Positions 9,713 through 19,147 of a stretch of 64,000 nucleotides of DNA are shown here, in pieces; the stretch's first letter is position 1, and each line of letters opens with the position of its first letter. Both the position numbers and the translations under genes were made by a program. The notes under the pieces were generated by a model. The model was given only the letters and a program-made list of their open reading frames with translations, searched no databases and had not been told where the DNA came from. Source of the stretch: Agapanthus africanus (Eukaryota; Streptophyta; Magnoliopsida; Asparagales; Amaryllidaceae); assembly GCA_030015575.1 (NCBI GenBank), contig CM057344.1:596634410-596698409 (forward strand), in the 5' to 3' direction.

Positions 9713-11667
9713 TGTTAGTGTATATGCCCTAGAGGCCGTTATTGTATCATACTAGATTGTATATTACTTAATGGAAGCTTGGGATATTCACAGTTATATA
9801 TACAGTCTTGCTAAAAATGGTAGTATGCTACTTGGTTTGTGTCTACTTTAATATGTGCATATGTCTCTTGTAACGTATCACTTATACATATTAGTAGAGC
9901 CCATAGGATCTTTGCTTGATTACCAGCGTCGTGATGGCAGTCACACTAGTGGGGGCTGGGTAGTCTGTAAGCAACATGCTATACAGGTCCCTGGTCGTTG
10001 GATTGTCGAGATAGGGCATCGATATTCCGGAGTAGACTAAGTGTATACGCTTCTCATCCCAGTTGGAGAAATGGTCTGTCCCACAGCCATCAGTACGCCG
10101 TACTGGAGATAGTATACAGGTGCTCGTTAGGTTACAGGTACACCGGACAGGACTCGCCGAGGAACTGATTGGTTGGTATTATACCCATCGTTAGTTGTCA
10201 GTTCCCAGGTGACATGAGTACAGCATAGTCCGCAGATTTGACACTGCTGCTTCGCCTCGAGTGTGTCCCACTGTTCTTAGATTGCTACCCTACCACAGCT
10301 CAAAGGAGTCGTGCAAACAGGTAGCAGTTGGGTGCAGTCCTGAGTACTTGGAGGCAGTGGCGGTTAGATAGGATTCGTCTCTCCCGGTATTGGGAGCTGA
10401 TATCGCGATGTGTCAGAGAGCCATTACACAAAGTCCCTGGCCAGGGCAAACGAGATATACTGGTAGGTTCCAGTAGCTTCTCAGGGTGTAATGGGCTTCG
10501 CTCCAACACGACTTATACAGCTATTAGGGAACTGATGCTTGCCGCCCCCTAGGCTTGATATGCGATAGTTTTAGGCGAACAGACCGGACTGTACGGAGAT
10601 TGTCACATCTGGCTCAGTGGGAGTTCGGATGATTTACCTCATCGGCCTTCTTATCGACATCTACCTGGGGACCGTTACGTACAGCTAGTGCCGCTTGCGG
10701 TCTGTGGTTAAACCCACTGCCAGCGTAGTGTCGAGTCTTTAGAGTCCCACACAGAGAGTTTCCCTGCTCCAGGCGAAACGATATAGAGGTCGTATGGTTT
10801 TACGACGAGCGTTCGGATGTATACGTGTGTTTTCGCACGTACGACTTTTCGGACAGTTTATACTAGCCGGCTTTGGTTTAAGCCAGATTCTAGTATAAGG
10901 TTATTGGATTTATACAGTCTAAAGTTTTTCCGTGTTTTCACGGATTGGAGGGGCGTTCTCGTAATTTGTCGAGAAGGTTCTAGAAGAGTGGTGACATGAG
11001 GGGTTGAGGTGGCTTTTTCATGATTACTTTGTGTGACTCATTTATATGATTCATCATATCATTAATGCTTCATTAATGATCTAATGACTCACATGATGAA
11101 TCACTCTCCTTGATTAAATGAAACATGGTGAATAATCAATTAATTGATATTATTTGATAATTCATTATGTATCATATATTCAAGTGAGAAGGATTTTTGT
11201 TCTCATTCTCATCTTCTCCTTCTCTCTCCTCAAGCTCACTCTCTCTTGAAACCCTAATCTTAGCCTCTCATGTGTTGAGATCAAGGGTTAGCTAGACTAA
11301 AACATCCATAACCTCACTCTATATCCCCTAGGTAGCTTAGATTAGCACTTTAAGCAACCTAGTTATCTCAAGTCTGAGATTTAGCTTGGCGTAGGAGCTT
11401 TCGGGTGGATCGTCTTTGATTCGAGGAGGCCGTGAAGTTGCCGATGTTCCAAGGAGCCTACGAGGAGTGGAGGACAGCGATGAAGACCCGAAGGACATGT
11501 AACGTGAGGTATAACTCCGGTACCGAGTAGTTAAACCTCTAGTATTTCGTTAGCAATGGTTTAGATTACGATTCATGCGCTCAAGTCCGTGTTACGAAGC
11601 TTTGATAATCGTTTTTCATATATTCCGCCTCCCCGCAAGTTAGTGGGGTGCGTGGCATGGACTTACA
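9713..11667 (+). repeat. Copia-B 5' LTR
   Basis: 1955 bp, TGTTAG...TTACA. The first part is close to the Copia-A LTR; the downstream part diverges and carries a heat-shock-type element instead of the W-box cluster. Confidence 0.95.
10973..10985 (+). promoter_or_regulatory. Perfect heat-shock element in Copia-B 5' LTR
   Basis: GAAGGTTCTAGAA: three alternating units GAA-nn-TTC-nn-GAA, the canonical heat-shock-factor site. The same site is in the 3' LTR at 18314-18326. HSEs of this kind drive heat-activated plant copia elements such as ONSEN; activity here is an inference. Confidence 0.6.
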
Positions 11668-11668
11668 G

Positions 11669-11681
11669 TGGTATCAGAGCC
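11669..11681 (+). other. Copia-B primer binding site
   Basis: TGGTATCAGAGCC, perfect initiator Met-tRNA complement, one base after the LTR. Confidence 0.94.
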
Positions 11682-11883
11682 AACTAAACCATTACTAGCT
11701 TGTTAGCAACTGATTAGAAGTTCGATCGACGGAAAAACACGGAAAATAAAACCCTAATCCTTGACAGTTTCTGTAAATTTTAAAAGTGTCGCAAAAATTT
11801 TTTGACATACCTTAAAATTCACAGCAGGGAATTGTAAGAAATCTGGGAAAATTCGAGAATGCAACTCGACTAAACGACCGTGT

Positions 11884-11915
11884 TTCCGCGGCAATAGATA
11901 GCTATTGCCGCGGAA
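11884..11915 (+). other. Palindromic hairpin after PBS (Copia-B), candidate dimerisation stem
   Basis: Perfect 14-bp arms TTCCGCGGCAATAG (11884-11897) and its complement (11902-11915) with a 4-nt loop ATAG, about 215 nt downstream of the PBS. Confidence 0.6.
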
Positions 11916-13029
11916 CCGCCGCCGAGTCAACGCCGAGTTGACTCGGAGTTTCACAGTAATTCATAATTTTGGGTTTTTTGTTTTCCTGTATATACTGTTT
12001 CTACCCAGGTTGCCTCTGTGATGATTTGCTTTTGGGGTAGACACGGATATAGGTAATCCATCGATGTTCTAATCAATTTGCTAATTGGATCTTTATCTGT
12101 AATGTTTTATGTGTTCGTAAACCTCCCCTAACTGCTAGTATGTCGGTTGGTAGGGGGTTGCACATATCTGTGATGTTATATATAACTGTTTGTGTATATA
12201 AACTGTATTGGACTGTTGTGGTGAATAGCCGGGTTTTGTGATGGGTTATTGTATTAATTCATTCGATGTAATTGTAATAAGTTGTAATATTATTTTGCGG
12301 GGCACATCCAGGTTGCGGTTGTAGCCACCGTTGTATTATTTCTTTTTACTGTTTTTGCTCCTAGGATAGACCCAAGGTGGGGTGCACAAACTACCAGGTA
12401 TTTTGAAGTGTTGAGGCGGACCGCTTCACTTCTGGTACTTGGCGGGTAGTTTGCCGTACCCGTAGGGGTCTGGGTGGGGTAATGGCTATTCATCACAACT
12501 GTGTAATCCGTCTTTCATTGCAGGCTCAAAAGAAACGCGGATTACTTGCATATCCAATAAAGTTTATCTGTGATCTGGAATGCTTATTATTGCGTCTGAC
12601 GAATGTACAATATCTATATATAGATAGCTATTATACGTCACTTATGTTTTACACCCGCGCTAGCCCAGCCCCCGCTCTGTCGTTAGTTAAGTAACCTAAC
12701 GGGTGATGACGGGACCCCGTGGCGAATGCGGATGGCATAAGAGGACGTGATATTTTTCGTTGTTTTCTGCAATGATAAGATTAATTGATGGGATGCATTA
12801 TTATAATGCAAAGAAAATAAACCAAAGTTTAATCGTTGGAACAAATTTAAAAGAAACCACTAGGTTATTTTAAAAGAGCAGAATTTTTTTAAAATTGCGG
12901 AGCTTTAACCACTCCTTTTTTAAAAGGTATCAGGTTCCTTCGATTATATTAAGTTCACTACGTTCACGGTTTTGCCAAAACCATTCGTAGCCCTCCGTCA
13001 TTTCATACGGATATTTAATAGTATTCAAG

Positions 13030-13239
13030 CTATGTTTGTTGACCTTCGTCAAGGCATAGTGATTGGTAGCTGTTGGGTGTTCATATGTAGCATAGATAGA
13101 TGCGTTGGTTTGGGACAGTCGTATTACCTTGTTGACCTTCGTCAAGGGTATGTACGGATGGGTTCAAATTAACCTGGACAATGACGGGTAGAACTTGACA
13201 TGTGACTTATGATTTGTTGACCTTCGTCAAGGTCATAAG
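13030..13239 (+). other. Three tandem RNA hairpins in Copia-B leader
   Basis: TTGACCTTCGTCAA occurs three times (13039-13052, 13132-13145, 13217-13230). Each forms a 5-bp stem with a 4-nt loop. Lower stems extend hairpin 1 (CTATG 13030-13034 / CATAG 13055-13059) and hairpin 3 (CTTATGA 13206-13212 / TCATAAG 13233-13239). Confidence 0.65.
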
Positions 13240-13454
13240 AGCATGGGGCAAAAATCCATATCAGGAGTTTCAAAAGAAACTGAAATTTGCAGAGAGATGC
13301 ATACCATTTTGGAGTTTGATGAATGTTGGTAGGATTCCTTCAACATTATCTTACGATGATATTTTGGATCCCGATCCTACTGTGAGTACATGCTACTTAT
13401 CAGGGGATTCGTCACTTAACGATCAATGCTATAAACCAAGTAGGTGCTAAGAAA

Positions 13455-13548
13455 GGTGTCAGCGGGGTTACGCCCCCAGAGAAAAGAGGTTATTTAATTA
13501 AGGAACTTCGCGAAAGCGTTGGAAAACCTCCCTCGAAGTATCGACACT
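13455..13548 (+). other. Conserved multibranch RNA fold in Copia-B leader
   Basis: Outer stem GGTGTC (13455-13460) with GACACT (13543-13548). First arm GGGG-TTACG-CCCC. Second arm GAGGTT (13486-13491) with AACCTC (13525-13530), topped by CGC-GAAA-GCG, a GNRA tetraloop. Confidence 0.65.
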
Positions 13549-13811
13549 GGCCTGGCTGAACGGTTAAGCAAGTATTGTACGGTGAGAATTGTCCTGGCTA
13601 ATTCTTCTTTTATGGTTTGAGGAGGGATTCGAGAAACAGTGGGAGCCATCCTGTTTAGATAAATTAAACCACTCTAAACTTGCAAGAGCATCATGCTAAT
13701 AGTATCTTCTTCTCTCTCTTAAATTGCAGCGACCCTGTGACCACACATAGGTTACATCTAGATAAAAATTTGACTAAATCTGACTTATATGAATGGCAAA
13801 AGTCTGTCCAG

Positions 13812-16800
13812 ATGTCCATTGCCTATGACAAGCTGGACCACCCTATTGAGGGACATTCCTATTGCTATGGGATTGGGCATTGGCAGAGTGATTGCAGGGC
13901 TTTAGAAGCCAGTAGCCAGGATACGAAGCATGTTGTGGCTTCGACTTCGGGTGTGTTTATGATAGAGAACTGTATGTCAGTTAACCCTACTTCCTGGGTA
14001 TTGGATACCGGATCAGGAACTCACATTTGTAATTCATTACAGGCTCTGAGAAATCGTAGGGTTATCGGGATAGGTGACATGACCCTCACAGTTGCTAACG
14101 GAATGAGCATGGACGCTGAATCCGTAGGGGAATATCATCTTGGGATGACAACTTGGCAGATATTGATTCTGCGTAACTGTTTTTACGTACCAGGTACGAC
14201 TTGTAATATCATATCTGTACCCTTACTTTCTAAGGAAGGATATGATTTTGCTTTTACAAGAGATGTGGTTCACATCCACCTAAATCAAGATTTGATTGGG
14301 TCAGGTACATTAGAAAACGGAATATACGTATTAAATCAAGCTCAGATTTTCAGTGTCCAGAACACACTTAAAAGAAAGTCTCCGGAAACAAATCAGGCTT
14401 TCTTATGGCATTGTAGACTAGGTCACATCAATGAGAGAAGGTTGACTAAGTTACATAGAGAAGGATATATAAATCCGTTCGAATATCAATCTTATGCTAC
14501 TTGTGAATCTTGTCTTATAGGAAAGATGACAAAGACTCCGTTTACTGGACACGGAGTAAGAGCAAGCGAGCTCTTAGGGCTCATACATAGTGATGTGTGC
14601 GGTCCAATGTCTATACATGCGCGAGGTGGTTATTCATACTTCATTACTTTTACAGATGATTTCTCTAGGTATGGATATATCTTCTTAATGAAGCATAAAT
14701 CCGAGGCCTTTGAGAAATTTCGAGAATACAAGAATGAAGTGGAAAAACAAACCGGCAAAAGTATCAAGACACTAAGATCTGATCGAGGTGGTGAATACTT
14801 AAGTGCCGAGTTCCTAGGTTACTTAAAAGAGAATGGAATTCTCTCTCAGCTTACTCCTCCATACACACCACAACACAACGGTGTATTGGAAAGGAGGAAT
14901 CGAACCCTATTAGATATGGTTCGTTCCATGATGAGTAAGGCTGAGTTGCCGCGATCTTTCTGGGGTTATGCACTAGAAACAGCTGCATATCTCTTAAACA
15001 AACCTCCAACCAAAACTGTGCCTACCACCCCATATCAGATGTGGAGTGGGAAGAAACCCTGTCTTAAGTATCTTAAGACTTGGGGATGTCCAGCTTTTGT
15101 AAAAAAGCAGCATACGGACAAGCTCGAGGCACGCTCAGTACTGTTTAAGTTTGTGGGATACCCAAAGAACTCCAGGGGGTATCTTTTCTATTCCGCAGAG
15201 GAACAAAAGGTTTTTGTTTCTCAGCATCCCCACTTCTTGGAAACTGAATTTTTAGAAAATCAGAAGAGTGGGAGCACAGTAGAACTGGAAGAAATTCCAG
15301 AACCACAAACTGTTACTGAAAGTTTGGTAGAACCAGAAGTTCAAGAAGAATAGGACATCCCAACGCCACTCCGCAGGAGTAGTAGGCAATCTCATCCGCC
15401 CGAGAGATACTACGGTTTTCTCATAGACGGGGATAGAGAGGATTGCACTATTGATTACGATGAGCCTACTAGCTTCCAGCAAGCCATTCAGAGCAGTGAC
15501 TCAGTAAAATGGCTGGATGCAATGCGGACCGAAATGGAGTCTATGTACACCAACAAAGTATGGACTTTGGACATTGCTCCAGATGGGGTAAAACCCGTAG
15601 GATGCAAATGGATCTTCAAAAAGAAGATTGGTGTAGATAGACAGGTTGAAACCTATAAGGCTAGACTTGTTGCAAAGGGTTTCCGTCAAAGACCTGGTTT
15701 GGACTACGACGAAACTTTTTCTCCAGTGGCTATGCTTAAATCTATTCGGGTCCTTCTTGCTATTGCTGCCTTCCACGATTATGAAATCTGGCAGATGGAC
15801 GTAAAGACGGCCTTTCTAAATGGTAATTTGGAAGAAAGCGTCTATATGGATCAGCCAGAAGGATTCATTCAGAGTGGGAGCAGCGGTAAAGTATGCAAGC
15901 TGCTTAAGTCCATTTATGGACTAAAGCAGGCATCGCGGAGTTGGAACATCTGTTTTGATGATGCTGTTAAAGAATTTGACTTTATCAAAAATCCAGATGA
16001 ACCATGCATATACAGTAAGATTGTAGGGAGAGCTGTAGTATTCCTCGTCTTGTACGTGGATGATATTCTCCTAATAGGAAATGATATTCCTATATTACAG
16101 TCAGTCAAAAGATTCTTGTCACATAAATTCTCCATGAAAGACTTGGGTGATGCCACCTACATTCTGGGGATCCGGATCTATCGTGATAGATCAAAGAGGA
16201 TATTGGGACTTTCACAGTCCAGGTACATAGACACCATAGTGAAGAGATTCAGTATGGAAGATTCTAAGAGCGGTAACCTACCGGCTTGTCACGGAATCAC
16301 CCTCTCAAAAGATATGTCTCCCAAGACTGACTTGGAAAGGGATCGCATGTCGATTATACCCTACGCTTCTGCGGTAGGCTCTATAATGTATGCAATGTTA
16401 TGTACCAGACCAGATGTAGCATACGCATTAAGCGTAGTAAGCCGGTATCAAGCAAACCCAGGGGAGAGTCACTGGATAGCAGTAAAGAACATTCTCAAGT
16501 ACCTGAGGAGGACTAAGGAGATGTTCTTGGTATATGGCAGAAAAGACCTTCAGATGGAGGCCTTTGCCGACTCCGGCTTCCAGAGTGACAAAGATGACTC
16601 CAAGACCATGTCGGGTTATGTCTTTACCCTCAATGGAGGGGCGGTCTGTTGGAAGAGTTCCAAACAGGAGACCGTTGCTGACTCAACGATGGAAGCAGAG
16701 TACATAGCTGCTTGCGATGCCGCAAAAGAAGCAGTCTGGATGAAGAAGTTCCTCACAGAACTTCAGGTGGTTCCTACCAGTATTGATCCAATACCTCTGT

Positions 16801-17039
16801 ATTGTGACAACAACGGCGCTATAGCTTTAGCGAAGGAACCCAGGTCCCATCAGAAGTCCAGACACATCTTAAGGCGGTATCACCTGATCAGGGAGATCAT
16901 AGATCGCGGGGAGATCGAGGTGAAGAGAGTAAAGACGGAGGATAACATTGCTGATCCATTCACAAAGGCCATTCCTCAGACGCAGTTCGAGAGGCTATTC
17001 GAGATGATAGGTCTACGATATGCCAGCTCATGGCCCTAG
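13812..17039 (+). pseudogene. Copia-B pol polyprotein with gag deleted and one stop codon
   Basis: One frame of about 1076 codons interrupted once, by TAG at 15351-15353, where Copia-A has CAG. Start: first in-frame ATG; the open frame extends upstream to a possible 3' splice site. Domains: a short relic of the gag N-terminus (AYDKLD), then a zinc-knuckle relic whose first Cys is lost (CYGIGHWQSDC). Then protease WVLDTGSGTHIC at about residue 65, GAG-pre-integrase WHCRLGH, integrase core ([24 protein letters not shown]), and RT ([22 protein letters not shown] at about 746). RNase H follows (EAEYIAACDAAKEA, YCDNNGAIALAKEP). About 230 gag residues present in Copia-A are absent without loss of frame. 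The stop separates integrase from RT, so this copy cannot make a full polyprotein unless the stop is read through. Confidence 0.92.
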
Positions 17040-17053
17040 TGCAAGTGGGAGAT
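17040..17053 (+). other. Copia-B polypurine tract
   Basis: TGCAAGTGGGAGAT-type purine tract directly before the 3' LTR. The same motif precedes the 3' LTR of Copia-A (23099-23112) and Copia-C2 (60385-60398). Confidence 0.85.
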
Positions 17054-19008
17054 TGTTAGTGTATATGCCCTAGAGGCCGTTATTGTATCATACTAGATTG
17101 TATATTACTTAATGGAAGCTTGGGATATTCACAGTTATATATACAGTCGTGCTAAAAATGGTAGTATGCTACTTGGTTTGTGTCTATTTTAATATGTGCA
17201 TATGTCTCTTGTAACGTATCACTTATACATATTAGTAGAGCCCATAGGATCTTTGCTTGATTACCAGCGTCGTGATGGCAGTCACACTAGTGGGGGCTGG
17301 GTAGTCTGTAAGCAACATGCTATACAGGTCCCTGGTCGTTGGATTGTCGAGATAGGGCATCGATATTCCGGAGTAGACTAAGTGTATACGCTTCTCATCC
17401 CAGTTGGGGAAATGGTCTGTCCCACAGCCATCAGTACGCCGTACTGGAGATAGTATACAAGTGCTCGTTAGGTTACGGGTACACCGGACAGGACTCGCCG
17501 AGGAACTGATTGGTTGGTATTATACCCATCGTCAGTTGTCAGTTCCCAGGTGATATGAGTACAGCATAGTCCGCAGACTTGACACTGCTGCTTCGCCTCG
17601 AGTGTGTCCCACTGTTCTTAGATTGCTACCCTACCATGGCTCAAAGGAGTCGTGCAAACAGGTAGCAGTTGGGTGCAGTCCCGAGCACTTGGAGGCAGTG
17701 GCGGTTAGATAGGATTCGTCTCTCCCGGTATTGGGGGATGATATCGCGATGTGTCAGAGAGCCATTACACAAAGTCCCTGGCCAGAGCAAACGAGATATA
17801 CTGGTAGGTTCCAGTAGCTTCTCAGGGTGTAATGGGCTTCGCTCCAACACGACTTATACAGCTATTAGGGGACTGACGCTTGCCGCCCCCTAGGCTTGAT
17901 ATGCGATAGTCTTAGGCGAACAGGCCGGACTGTACGGAGATTGTCACATCTGGCTCAGTGGGAGTTCGGATGATTTACCTCATCGGCCTTCTTATCGACA
18001 TCTACCTGGGGACCGTTACGTACAGCTAGTGCCGCTTGCGGTCTGTGGTTAAACCCACTGCCAGCTTAGTGTCGAGTCTTTAGAGTCCCACACAGAGAGT
18101 TTCCCTGCTCCAGGCGAAACGATATAGAGGTCGTATGGTTTTACGACGAGCGTTCGGATGTATACGTGTGTTTTCGCACGTACGACTTTTCGGACAGTTT
18201 ATACTAGCCGGCTTTGGTTTAAGCCAGATTCTAGTATAAGGTTATTGGATTTATACAGTCTAAAGTTTTTCCGTGTTTTCACGGATTGGAGGGGCGTTCT
18301 CGTAATTTGTCGAGAAGGTTCTAGAAGAGTGGTGACATGAGGGGTTGAGGTGGCTTTTTCATGATTACTTTGTGTGACTCATTTATATGATTCATCATAT
18401 CATTAATGCTTCATTAATGATCTAATGACTCACATGATGAATCACTCTCCTTGATTAAATGAAACATGGTGAATAATCAATTAATTGATATTATTTGATA
18501 ATTCATTATGTATCATATATTCAAGTGAGAAGGATTTTTGTTCTCATTCTCATCTTCTCCTTCTCTCTCCTCAAGCTCACTCTCTCTTGAAACCCTAACC
18601 CTAGCCTCTCATGTGTTGAGATCAAGGGTTAGCTAGACTAAAACATCCATAACCTCACTCTATATCCCCTAGGTAGCTTAGATTAGCACTTTAAGCAACC
18701 TAGTTATCTCAAGTCTGAGATTTAGCTTGGCGTAGGAGCTTTCGGGTGGATCGTCTTTGATTCGAGGAGGCCGTGAAGTTGCCGATGTTCCAAGGAGCCT
18801 ACGAAGAGTGGAGGACAGCGATGAAGACCCGAAGGACATGTAACGTGAGGTATAACTCCGGTACCGAGTAGTTAAACCTCTAGTATTACGTTAGCAATGG
18901 TTTAGATTATGATTCATGCGCTCAAGTCCGTGTTACGAAGCTTTGATAATCGTTTTTCATATATTCCGCCTCCCCGCAAGTTAGTGGGGTGCGTGGCATG
19001 GACTTACA
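17054..19008 (+). repeat. Copia-B 3' LTR
   Basis: 1955 bp, colinear with the 5' LTR without visible indels, including the heat-shock element at 18314-18326. Followed by target duplication ATTCT (19009-19013), where Copia-A sequence resumes. Confidence 0.95.
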
Positions 19009-19147
19009 ATTCTTCCTTTTTGGTTTGAGGAGGGATTCGAGAAACAGTGGGAGCCCACCTGTTTAGACAAACTAAAAACCATTCTAAACTTGCAAGAGCA
19101 TCATGCTGAGTGTTTCTTCTCTCTCCTAATTGCAGCGACCAATCGAC

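Larger units (their letters stand above)
11682..13811 (+). other. Copia-B noncoding structured leader
   Basis: No supported protein. It is homologous to the Copia-A leader and more distantly to Copia-C. It contains the 14-bp-arm palindrome at 11884-11915, paired AAACTACC/GGTAGTTT around 12387-12455, the three-hairpin block, the multibranch fold, and a pyrimidine-rich tract ending in CAG at 13727-13729 just before the coding frame. Confidence 0.75.
9713..19008 (+). mobile_element. Copia-B: full-length Ty1/copia element inserted in Copia-A
   Basis: LTRs 9713-11667 and 17054-19008 are both 1955 bp. The flanking 5-bp duplication ATTCT is perfect (9708-9712 and 19009-19013). PBS 11669-11681; polypurine tract 17040-17053. 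It is a relative of Copia-A in LTR, leader and pol. Most of gag is missing and pol has one in-frame stop. The LTR pair differs at roughly 25-30 sites by eye, similar to Copia-A. Confidence 0.95.
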
